Shown here: piece by piece, positions 35,570-46,927 of the stretch
How positions within the stretch are numbered: the stretch's first letter is position 1
Layout: every line of letters begins with the position of its first letter
Assembly: GCA_015847255.1 (NCBI GenBank)
Contig: JADLZK010009376.1
Location: forward strand, 169,562 to 233,561
DNA: 64,000 nucleotides
Reading direction: 5' to 3'
Source of the DNA: Hyparrhenia diplandra
Lineage: Eukaryota > Streptophyta > Magnoliopsida > Poales > Poaceae
The notes under the pieces: generated by a model
What the model saw: only the letters and a program-made list of their open reading frames with translations
Databases searched by the model: none
What the model was told of the DNA's origin: nothing
Translations under genes and position numbers: made by a program

Positions 35570-37372
35570 ATGAAGCTTTGTACCATATAGTTAACAAGTA
35601 GGTAGCTCAGCTTATACAAGGTAGCACGACATCCTTTACCTTTCAACCCCCAGAAACCTTAGTTTCCGTGCCCTCAATTTATTGTGTACGTTGATGTTTA
35701 CAGGTGGGGAACTGAGGTACAATAAGGTGAGGCTGCAACGGTGTGAAAGCTATCAACATAACTGTAGAAAAGTTTTATGCTATTGATTTCAAGAGGTCCT
35801 GTGTTGTACAAACTATTGTATCAAGCATCCCACGGAGAAATCGTCCTTGCGCCGCCTATGCGGTTTTCACTGTTGCATGCCTTTGCCTGCCACCAGTATT
35901 TCGGTCCTGCGTTTTGCTCTGAGCGTTGTACAAAGGTTTTTAACACTGAAAGAGGCCCGGATGTACATTTTTTGATTTGTGCATTCATGAGCAGAGCAGT
36001 GCTTCCCCTTCTGTCCTGTAATCACGCCGCTGATCCAGTTGCTGGACCTCGTGTTCGTCCTGACGTTTTATCAGGTTCGAGACGTGCAGAGCGGCGGGCA
36101 GTTCAGCACTTCAATCACCTGTATTTTCCCCAGCTTCATTCGGCAGTTGGGTGGGATAATTGGATAACAGGATTAGAAGTTGTGACGAACCGGGTGGTTC
36201 GTGTACGAAAACAGGCAAACATGGCTAGAAAGCACGGGCGCATCTCGTTACCATTTACCCTGTCGGCCTTCTCGCATCTCATTGTTTCCTCTCGCCCCCT
36301 TTGCATTGCCGTTGCTGCGCTACAGATTCTAGGTTCTGGCACCACCCATTGGGGTCTGGTCCTCCGCACAGTCGTGAGGTGCACAACGCTGCACGACCGA
36401 CGACTGATTGGCGCGCAATCCGCGCATTACTCGCCGTAACGACCGGCTGTTGGGACCGCCGATGCAGCTGTTCCTCATCTCAGCTCCGCCCGCAGCTTTC
36501 GGTCTTGTGGTGCGGCCTCTCTACTGGGCTCGCGTCGCCCGTGACCTGAGCCGAGCCGCGCCCGTGCTGCCGATCCGTCAGCTCCTTGCCCGGCTGTCCC
36601 CCTCTCGCCCGTTCGCACGTGACCCACCAAAACCAGCTTTGGCAGCTTCGGCGTCCGGCTAGATTCGGGCATTTCTTTTAGTAAATAATGCAAAAGGCGT
36701 TTTCTATAATCTGGAACGCAATTTTTTTTTTTCGAAAATCCGCTCACTATTCCAATGGTGGAATGCCGCCTAAACTTGTTCTTCTGAGTTTAGCTTCCGT
36801 TATTCAGTGGCAGCTTGTCTATTTTTGTTTTTGAAACCAGGGTGGGAGTGGGACATTCATTCTCACAACCAGGAGAATCCGTGCAGTTCTTTTCAAAATC
36901 CTCGAGGGTGGCTCGTGAGTCGTCATCACTAATCAAGATCCAGGAGCAACGTGAGCTGCTCCACTGTAGAGGCTGCGACCAAAATAAAATAAATAAAAAA
37001 AACCTGCGACCACATCGACTCCTGCCTCCATTACTACTGTCATAAAAGCAACCACCTTTCCTTTAGCACCGTCTCTAATCGCCTCTACTCAATTCTGCTC
37101 TCAAATCCAGACAGCTCATTTCGATTTTTCAAGCCTTTTTTTTTTCTAACGGAACAAGGAGAAAGGCCCCGTTGAGAGGGTCATCCTCTCAGATTTGTAC
37201 CGAGATGGAGTTTCTTCCGTAAATCCGTGCAATTTTTCAGCGTGCTGTAAATAAACTCATCTGAAGGCCAAAAAAAAGCCGTGTCTTGTCCAAAGCCAGA
37301 GGAAAAAGACTCGTACTTGGAGAGAGGTACAGTGAAAGGAAGCAGAAAGAGGGCAAGTGCGACGGAGGCGCA
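35570..37372. other. 3' region of the E3 gene and promoter of the RLP4-type gene
   Basis: 35570 to about 36000 is probably the 3' UTR. 36000-36660 is moderately GC-rich with unsupported open frames. T-runs occur at about 36721-36731 and 37137-37144. No TATA box could be assigned with confidence, and no further gene is recognised. Confidence 0.4.
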
Positions 37373-40300
37373 ATGCGGTGGAGATCCCCTGCCGTGCTGC
37401 ACCTGCGGCTGTGGCTGCTCGCCGTCTCCGCGTCGTCGGCTGCCTTCGGCGTTCTTGCGGCTGATCTTAGCAAAGGTGAGCTCTCTTGCATGCGCCTAGC
37501 TTGAGATTTAGCCCCCCACGCTGAAAATCTTGCTCAATGCGGAGTTCCCTTGCATTGTGCTGGTGGTACCGCGTCTTCAGCGAAATCTAGTACTTTCTAG
37601 TGTCAAATTTTCTGTTTATTTTACTTGTTTGCTTTTTCTTCTTAATACATCGTAATCCAGCAGCACTAGGTTCCTCCAATTCCTCGTTCAAGAAACTAGA
37701 AAAGGAAGAAAGGGAAGCCCCCTAATTCTTAATTTTTTCGTTTCTTGGTGTTTGTATTCTTGGACAAATTGGTTGTTGTTTGGTCCATGTTTGTTTAGCT
37801 ATAGGTCTATTTCTGTGATGAGTACGAGATGAAGAACTGAGCCTTACCCATTTTGAGAAACTTTTGTGTCCATCCAACTGATACTGGTAGCTTCTTAGCT
37901 ACGTGTAAGTAGTACAGTGCAGTTTCTGACCTTTCTTCGTGTCATGTGCATACATTTGACAATTTTGCCATCTTGTAAGTAGTACAGTACAGATAAAAAC
38001 TCGCTCAGGCTGGGACGAAATAGGAAGGTGGCATGTGAAACTAAATATACGCTTGAGCTTATCAGCCGTGGTAGAGTGTTTTTCTCTCACAATAAAACAG
38101 CATCAGCAGTAGAAACCATCAGCCGATCAGCCCTAGTTGAAGAAAAAGGAAACATGCAAACCTTCCATTCAGTATGCTAGACATTCCTGATTCAAAGGAG
38201 CACTTGCTTTGCATATACTTCGCATGTTACATCTGTTTACAGCAGCTGTTTGGTTTAATTTCTATTTTTCTATGTCCTGTAGTTCTTAATGCATGTTTAT
38301 TTTCAGAACCATTTACCATCCGTATAAGCTGTGGAAGTTTTGATGATGTACGGACGGCGCCTACAAACACATTGTGGTACAGAGACTTTGGTTATACTGG
38401 AGGCAGGTTTGCAAATGCCACTCGTCCAAGCTTTATCATTCCTCCCTTGAAAACACTTCGATATTTCCCACTATCTGATGGCCCTGAAAATTGCTACAAC
38501 ATTAACAATGTTCCCAACGGCCACTATCAAGTTAGGCTTTTCTTTGCTTTATTGGACAACCCAAATCTTGACAGCGAGCCAATTTTTGATGTGTCTGTTG
38601 AGGGTACTCTGTTCAATTCTTTGCTTCTGGGCTGGAGCAGCGATGATGAGAAGACATTTGCAGAAGCTATGGTTTTTGTCCAGGACACAAGCTTATCAGT
38701 TTGTTTCCATAGCACAGGTCATGGTGATCCATCGATTCTTTCTATTGAAGTTCTACAAATAGATGACAATGCCTATAACTTTGGCCCACCATGGGGAAAG
38801 GGGACAGTGTTTAGAACAGCCAAAAGGTTGAAATGTGGCTCTGGAAAACCTGCCTTTGATGAAGATCTTAATGGGATTCGCTGGGGTGGGGACAGATTCT
38901 GGTTAGGATTGCAAACTTTATCATCCAGTTCTGATGATCAATCAATATCAACCGAGAATGTTATAGCAGAGACATTGCTCGCACCAAATTTTTACCCTCA
39001 AAGCATATACCAATCAGCTATCGTGGGCAGTGATAGGCAACCGAGTTTGTCTTTTGAAATGGATGTTACTCCGAACAAGAACTATTCAGTATGGCTTCAC
39101 TTTGCAGAGATTGATAATGGGGTAACTGCAGAAGAACAAAGAGTGTTTGATGTACTCATCAATGGTGACACTGCTTTTAAGGATGTAGATATAATTCGCA
39201 TGACAGGAGAGCGTTTTACTGCACTTGTCCTGAATAAAACTGTTGCTGTCAGTGGAACAACACTAAAATTCATCTTGCAACCTGTGAAAGGAACCCGTGC
39301 TATTATCAATGCCATTGAGGTGTTTGAGATAATACCAGCTGAAAAGAAGACTTTGCCTCAGGAAGGTTGTTATCCAAATTCTCCATACTCGCTACTTTAT
39401 TTTTTTCTGGGTGTACCAAAATTGAGTAAAGTTTCAAGCCTCTTTTTGTTTAGAATCTCGCAAACTGTCATCTAGCAGTGCATTAATGATGGAGGTAATT
39501 AAAATAAGATTTAATGATGCATGGGGATAGTTAATGAAGTTTGCTGAAGAAAAATGCTTTAGCTGAGTCTGAATGATTAGCACTACTCATGTTTTTTTGT
39601 TTATCATAGAACAGTAATTCACATGAGTGTTATTGGTTTTATGCTTTAATTGTCTTGTTTTCAATGACCTACAGTGAGTGCATTGCGAACGTTGAAGGGT
39701 TCACTTGGTCTTCGCTTCGACTTGGCTGGAATGGTGACCCCTGTGTTCCTCAGCAGCATCCATGGAGTGGAGTTGATTGCCAGTTTGATAACACCAAAGG
39801 GAACTGGATCATTGATGGATTGTGCGTTCTATAGATCATGCTCATTCTACGATTCACATCACAGGGGATTGATATTTTTATGATTACCATGCAAGAAGTG
39901 ATGTAATGGATTTTGTTTGTTGATCATTTGAAACTAAGATAAACCTGTGCCCGAATTTGCCAGTATATTTTTATTTGAAGCATAAAGATTAAATGTAGCA
40001 GATGCATTCCAGTAACTTCAAACTAGTACGAATGGAAAATTGAACGAATAAACAGTCTCTAACTGAACTCCCAAATTTTCCCAAATGGAGGTTGAAGCAA
40101 GTAAAACTGTCAGCTTGCTTAATAGGTCACAGAGTTGTTTCCTTAGTTCTTGTATTGTCATATTTATGGGCTTAACCGCTAATGTTTTTGCTCCTTGTTA
40201 TATGCATTAGTATTTCAAAAATATTAGTCAATGGCAGTTCATACTTTTTTGCTGCAAGTTTTTAATACTACTCCTTGATGCAGAGGTCTTGACAACCAAG

Positions 40301-42347
40301 GTTTAAAAGGGGTCATACCTAGTGATATATCTAAGCTTCAACATCTGCAAAACATGTGAGTTTCTGTATAGATAGAACACTGGCATGAATGGATGACCAC
40401 TTGATATTATTCTGTTTATCAATAGTTTTCGTTCTCTGTTAAAGTGAAAAGCCTCTAACATTTTCACAGCAATAACTGGGATTATTTTTAAATATGTGTA
40501 TCTTATTAAACCTGTGCAACATAGAAGACCACTGGAAATGGGCTGAAGCATCAAGAATCAGCGTAATGCTGCACTGTAATTGCTCCATGTCATCTAGAAG
40601 TAGATGATGCAGAATTCTGTAGTGTTTAATTATGTTTTTATGCACAATACGTGAAAAACAGCTATATGGTCATCACAACATTCTTTCGACAGTTTTAATT
40701 ATGGGACTGATTTTATGGCATATGCTGATAATTATAATAAAAAGAAACTGCAAAACTCTTGCAGCACACATAGTTTAAGCTCTTAAGAATGCTGGCCAGA
40801 ACTGGTTGGGTTATGGTCCATGGTGACATGGCTAAGTAGAATACAGAGTAATCCAGTATTGGTTAAGAAGTTAAATCTGATTGCAGATTGAAGTATTCAT
40901 TTAGAGTTCTTACTGTCATAAGTTCGTAACTCATAAGGAAGTGCTAGCACTTCTGGTTATTCTGACAGAAGTAACTGCCTATCTTGTGAAACAGAAACTT
41001 GAGTGGCAATAGCATAAAGGGTAACATTCCAATCTCCCTGGGTACCATCTCTGCAGTGCAAGTACTGTAAGTGCACTTCAGTGTATCTGTTGTTTTATGT
41101 TCTTTCAAGTATGTCCTAATTCATGTTTTCTCAAAAAAAAAGTATGCCCTAATTCATAATAGGATTTTTCTGATGAAATTAATTGAAAATTTCGTGAATG
41201 GTACTCCATATCCATTAAGTTCCCAGCTGGTTAATGTGCAGTACCAATTGAACTTGGGTAGGTGATTGTAGGGTAAATTTATTTATTTGTCTGAAGATTT
41301 CCCCTTAAGTAATAGCTGGATACAGAACATCAGAACTGGTGGTTGCACCTATTGTATCTTGCATCATCATATTAAAATAGCCAGTGTCCTTGATACTTCA
41401 TATTTGTAGTCACTTTTCATGCTGCTTATCACTTTTCTCAGTGCACATGGAGCTAATCTTTTTTAATGCATCTTGTGACACATTACAAGTAGGAAATCAA
41501 TTGCTGTTTCAATTCAAGGATTCAGCTCATGTCATTAGCATGTCAATACTATTTTGTTTTTTCTTCTTTCTTCAAGGAAATATGGTCACTTCGATTTGAC
41601 AAATAGGTTTTAATTTTCTACGCAGGGATCTGTCATACAATGAGCTTAATGGATCTATTCCAGATAGCCTAGGCGAGCTGACATTGTTACAGATACTGTG
41701 AGTGCACTAGTTACTCCAATTTAGGTTAGCCTTTCACATTCATTTTTCCTTCTCCAAAACCTAAGACTAATAGAATTTCTGCTATGCAGGAATCTGAATG
41801 GCAACCGTCTTTCTGGTCGTGTTCCAGCCAGTCTTGGAGGAAGGCCTCTGCACAGAGCTAGATTTAAGTAAGAAATGACTCGATATGTAAAACTTTCTTC
41901 TCTTTTTCACGGCAAGGAACTTAATGATTGCTGTGACAAAACTGCAGCTTCACAGACAATGCTGGATTATGTGGAATTCCTGGGTTACGTGAGTGTGGCC
42001 CTCATCTATCCGTGGCTGCGAAGATTGGCATGGCTTTTGGTGTGCTTGTAGCCATTCTGTTCCTAGTTGTATTCGCTGCGTGCTGGTGGAAGAGACGGCA
42101 AAACATTCTCCGTGCTAAAAAATTAGCTGCAGGTGAGAAATGCGAACAATTGTCCAATGTATAAAAAAGCATTACAAAGGTTTGTGTTGTAACGGATTTA
42201 CATTTGACCTTCATTGCAGCAAGGGAAGCTCCTTATGCAAAATCAAGGACCCAATTCACCCGGGATGTGCAAATGACCAAGCATCAACGCACGCATGAAA
42301 GCTCTCGGAGCAGCAACAATGAAAGCTCACCGCATCTGCTTTCCTAG
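37373..42347 (+). CDS. RLP4: RLP4-type malectin-like/LRR receptor-like protein, nine exons, one apparent 1-base deletion
   Basis: Exons are 37373-37475, 38307-39365, 39675-39821, 40284-40355, 40995-41066, 41626-41697, 41790-41867, 41948-42132 and 42220-42347. Adding one base in exon 3 gives exactly 638 codons plus the stop. Residues about 1-29 form a signal peptide (LWLLAVSASSAAFGVLAA). Residues about 35-390 form the malectin-like domain (ISCGSFDDVRTAP, WYRDFGYTGG, NYSVWLHFAEID), followed by a WNGDPC-type linker in exon 3. Exons 4-7 are 72-78 nt LRR units (LDLSYNELNGSIPDSLG). Exon 8 has a membrane helix (GMAFGVLVAILFLVVF), and exon 9 is a short basic and Ser-rich cytoplasmic tail. There is no kinase domain. 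Arabidopsis RLP4 has the same architecture and sits at the plasma membrane. The frame break is near 39712 (CTTCGCTTCG); without repair the LRR and membrane parts would be lost. The ligand is unknown. Confidence 0.95.
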
Positions 42348-43292
42348 GTCAGTGTCCGTGAAAGACTGCAACAATGACTTGGCTTCCATCTATTCTTCAG
42401 TTCTTTGTATGCTACACAGGCTTGAAAGACAAAGCTGTACATACTAGCTAGATCATTAATGCTGTATATACTTCTATTTTTGGTGATCTAGAACTCGGTC
42501 CAGGTGAGCTATCAGTCTATCAGATGGGAGAAATTACCCTTCTATCGTACTTACTGTTCTGACTACTGCTGTTGATTTCTCCTTCACTGTTCAAGTATGC
42601 TTATTGTCAGTTTTGTACTCGGTCGTCTGAAGTTCTGCAAAACTGCTTTTTACCAGAAGCTGGAGCCCCATGGTGGGTTGTGAACTCAAGATCGGCCATG
42701 GTTCCCGTTTCCCTTTTAGATGTGTTCAGAGATCTTGAGTTTGAATCATGGCAGGTGCAGATAAATAAAATATAATGGTGACTTGTCAACCTTTTTCTAC
42801 CAGTTTAAACTTTTGGTTGGTGCATGCAACTCAGTAGGCTGAATCATCCACTTTATCCTATCTGCAATGTTGAAGCAAATAGTTTTTTTTTTTTTTTAGC
42901 TCTACATGGTGATCCTCTGATACATGGCTTTGCCTTTGTGGAAATCTGATCAAGACGGCACATGACTGCAGTATGGAATAGCTTCACAGATGTTGAAGAC
43001 AAATGTATTCTGTGGATAAAAGACCTGCAGAAATCACGCAGAAACAAAACTGAATACACAAGCATTGCTGCCAGTAGCATGAGCCTTCTGCACACCTTAC
43101 CCAAACTGCAAGCAAGCATTACACACATCCAAGGCAAGGGTCTCCTTATTTGCCAATACATTTTTTTAGATAAATATTTGGTAAACGGAGGGACATTTAC
43201 ATACATATATACTTCATCATATCATATCATAGTATAAAAATCATCTGGGCAGGCGTCGCCCCCTGGGGGCCGTCCCTGCCGATCGAGGGGAT
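42348..43292. other. Convergent 3' regions of the RLP4-type and C2 genes
   Basis: Holds the 3' UTRs of two genes pointing at each other. A T-run (possible poly-A remnant) lies at about 42883-42898. No further gene is seen. Confidence 0.4.
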
Positions 43293-45207
43293 TCAATGCG
43301 AGACGCCGGGGATGTTGACCCAGGTGAGCTGCAGGACGAGCTCGCCGGTCTCGGTGTCCCTGAGCTTGAGCACGATGTCCTGGGATACCTTGCCGTCCTT
43401 CCACGTGATGTGGCTATCGGTGGCGAGGCAGTTGCCCTTCTCCGCGTGGATCGTCTTCATCACCGTGCCGTCGTTTTCGTCGCTCAGGTCCTGCTTGGCG
43501 ATGTCCACGAAGTTGAAGATGCAGAACTCGGCGTTGCCCATGCTGTCGTCCTTGGTGAACGTGTCATGGTCGAAGAGCTCCTGTCCATCGATCGAAGCGC
43601 CAAAAGATGAGAAAGAGTTCAGGTTCAGGCTCAGGGGCACTAAAGAACAAAGCCGCCAAGGTTGCTGAATTTTAAACTTACAATCTTGACAGGGTTCATC
43701 ATGTTTGTGATGGACAGGGTGAGTTCCTCGTTCCATTCTGGATTGCACGTGCGGTATTTTATACTTGACTTCACTTTCTGCGCAATATACGAAAACAAAT
43801 TATCATATTAGTGAGGACTAAGACAGGAATTCAACTGGAGGATCCTTGTAAGAATAAAGACATGCATGCATGCAAATACTTTCGCGAGTTCTAAAAGAAG
43901 AACGGTGAAAACATTAAGAAATTTGGGCGTTACAGTGCAAGATTGCTGGGCATTGAAACCAGTGGAGCCAGTCGCGCAATTTTTTGTAAAAAAAAAAAAA
44001 AAAAATACTAACTAAAAAAATCTTTAAGTTTTCATTTCAATGATCCTATATTGAATTTATATTCTTTTGGACTGAGGACAGTTGGTAAGTGAGTCTACTT
44101 ATCTTGTCTTGGTGGTGAAAACACTATTTATGAAAACCCAGCCCTAAATGCCTAGATGTGGTATTAAATAGTGGTGGTTATGAAAGTGAAAACCCAGCCC
44201 TCATGCACATGGCAACGGTAATTACGAGGGGAAATTTCGATGGTTAGCTGGTTGATGCGGTTTGTTGTGAGAGAAAAAATATTATACCATGACTGATAAA
44301 GTTAAATCGATCAGAGTAGTTTTGTTTCTATATTTATTAATTAGGGTGCCAACTGAATAAGATGATGACATGTTATTGAAGTAGAGAGGGAGGAAATAGT
44401 TTCTTAATTAGATAAGAAACTATGTTTACAAGAGAACCAATGTACAAAGAGATATCATAGGTAGATGATGGAGAGAGAAAAATGTGATTGGGGAAAACAT
44501 ATTTTGAAGAAACCATTCATTAGGAGTATAGTTTTTATATGTAGTCTCCAAACGAATTTTCAAGTATAAAAACCACCTCATAATTTCTAGGCTGGAACTG
44601 CCCTAATGGCATCTAACCAAAACATGATTAAACTATTTATAAAATGATTGCACCATATAACAGCTCTTAATTCCGTAATCCTCATTGTCATCCCACTACC
44701 CTTCTACCTTCTAGGCCTAGTCCACCAAGAGTCACCCTTGGTTCTTTCTCCCCATCCTAGACCTAGGCCATACTATAGAATTAACAGTTGGCCCTTCCTT
44801 CGTAGTACTCATTTCATCCTTAAAAGCTTGATGTTTTAAGATTTTCTTAGGACAACAAAAATTATATTTATGTGCCTCCTATTTATTGCAAGTGAACCAT
44901 GTTACTTGCCAATAATTACCTTATACTTAAGGGTTTGAACATAAAACTGGCTGGCCTTTTATTTAGCCTTGGCATATAGAAATGCGGCAAAGCTTTTGCC
45001 GTCCTTCGAAAAAGTAAGAATGTAAGATTAAGATGGTGAGGGCGAGACGTACGGGCAGCAGCAGCACCGGCATGCATGCAGTTTACCTACCTGCTGTCCG
45101 TGGCGGAGGACGACGTAGGGGTCGCTGCTGTGGGTGAGGGGGTCGCAGATGGCCAGGTGCACTCCTCGCACAACCCGCACCTTGAGCAGCCCCAGCAGGC
45201 ACTCCAT
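43293..45207 (-). CDS. Small single-C2-domain protein (CAR-like), three exons
   Basis: Minus-strand exons are 45091-45207 (start), 43682-43777 and 43293-43580 (stop), all with GT-AG borders. The protein is 166 residues and almost entirely one C2 domain. It opens MECLLGLLKVRVVRGVHLAI. Calcium-binding Asp residues occur in SSDPYVVLR and ELFDHDTFTKDD. The C-terminal half has the DSHITWKDGKVSQDIVLKLR segment typical of the plant CAR (C2-domain ABA-related) group and close ArfGAP-derived C2 proteins. Family members bind acidic membranes in a calcium-dependent way, and some recruit ABA receptors to the plasma membrane. An in-frame upstream ATG near 45285 would add 26 residues. The start at 45207 is preferred because it matches the usual N-terminus. 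The frame is intact. Confidence 0.93.
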
Positions 45208-45890
45208 CGATCTCCCTCTAGCTCCTCTCTGTGTCCCCGACCACGGCAACGCAGGAGCAAAAGGGAGGGAGGGCCTGACCGTCAACGGATCGGAGGACGT
45301 ACGACAAGCCCGGCGTCAACAACGGGAGATGGATGATATCATAAAACTAAACCCGGAGACAGCCAACCAGACGCAAAGCTTTTGCTCGATCCAGCTTGGC
45401 CACCTGGACGGAGCATGCAGGGAGAGATGAGAGTATGCAGAGGCTGGGCGACAAGCGCGGCGCGGGGAGCGGCCGGCTACGCATGCGCAAATACATGTTG
45501 TTGCATGCGGCTCCCAAACTGTCTCATCAGTCATCGCTGTCTTTTTCCCTCCTCTTCTACCTGGTCCATCCATTTCCCTCCGGTTCTAATAGTAGCATCT
45601 GGAGCTGGACAAGTTGCTGCTGAAAATTACCTCTCGATGGCTAACGTTCGACCGCCGATGTGCGGTGGTAGGGAAAGCACGACATGTGTGGCCAAGTGGC
45701 GTGGCAGGTTCTAGGAATAAGCTAGGTGTGCACATCTCACCTAAGCCTCCGCCGCACGTCCGACCCCTGAGCGCTACACTACACTGTGTGTGTGTGGATG
45801 AATGTGTGGTGCAGTTCGGTGTGGCTGCATGTACGAATCTGGTTGGCGCGCGTGAAGCACAATGTGGGAGAGAGAGGATGGAACAACACT
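45208..45890. other. Upstream region of the C2 gene
   Basis: Presumed promoter and 5' UTR (minus-strand gene). No clear TATA box or second gene is recognised. The open frames on both strands lack family features. Confidence 0.35.
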
Positions 45891-45892
45891 AC

Positions 45893-46018
45893 TCCCTCCA
45901 TTTCAATTCATAATTCGTTTTTTTTTTTTTAAAAAACTAAGTTTGCCCATTTATCTTATTCAAAAATTTATTCTTCTATACCATAAGTTTTTTCTTTCAT
46001 TTATTTTATAATTTATTG
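45893..46018. mobile_element. Truncated Stowaway-like MITE
   Basis: It begins CTCCCTCCATTTCAATTCAT after a TA. The matching right terminus is missing where LINE A sequence begins at about 46025. Confidence 0.5.
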
Positions 46019-46862
46019 GGATAATTATAAGTACATACAACGTGCAACGGTTCTGATAAGAAAGAAGAAGGTAATGCTACTGCTGAAATTAGACATCTCC
46101 AAAGCATTTGACACGCTCTAAGAGCAAAAAAAACCGCTTCCCTCCTTCCATTCCTATTGGAGGTGTTGAAGGCTAGTAGAGGTTTCAGCGACAGATGGTG
46201 TGGTTGGAGTGAATCGCTCTTTAGCTCCGCCTCCAGAATCATTCTAAATGGCCAACAGGACCGAGTGATCAAACACATGAGAGGAGTGTGGCAAGGGCTC
46301 CCTTTCCCCTATGTTATTCATTATTGATATGGATATTCTGCACCGGGTGTTTATTAAAGCCTCCATGGATGGGATTCTAAAGCGGATGAGACCTTCACAA
46401 GTCAAGTTCTAGTGTAGCTTCTATGCCGATGACGTGATCCTCTTCATTCATCCTAAGGTGTAGGAAGCTAGAGCAGTGAAATGGACCCTGAATATTTTTG
46501 GGAAGCATCGAGCTTGCACACGAATCTAGCTAAGTGCTCGATCACACCTATTTATGGTGGGGAGGAAAGTCTGAACGAGATCGTATCCATTTTAGGTTGT
46601 CAAGTTCAACCATTCCCCCATCAGGTATCTTGGATTACCACTCAGCGTGAGGAAAATACCGAAGTCAAATTACCAAGCTATTGTAGAGTAGGTCGCCAGA
46701 AAGATGCCACCGTGTCATGGCGCACTCGGGCTAGAAATGGCTGATTGGTATGGATTATTAAATCAGTGCTCAGGTTAGTGCCCATATATGCGATGATGGC
46801 TGAGAACCTTCCTACGTGGACGAGAAAAGAAATTGATATTATTTGTCAGATTTTTTTGGTCT

Positions 46863-46927
46863 GGCACCGATCAATCTGTTCAAGGCAAGTGTTCAAGGCA
46901 CCGATCAATCTGGCACCGATCAATCTG
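46863..46927 (+). repeat. Triplicated 16 bp motif at the LINE B 5' junction
   Basis: GGCACCGATCAATCTG occurs at 46863-46878, 46897-46912 and 46912-46927. The first copy belongs to LINE A and the other two are at or just inside the 5' end of LINE B, which points to local template switching at insertion. Confidence 0.85.

Noticed and set aside
35777..36439. 220-codon frame downstream of the E3 gene
   Set aside because: It lies in the presumed 3' UTR and spacer, with no family features and no splice-supported context.
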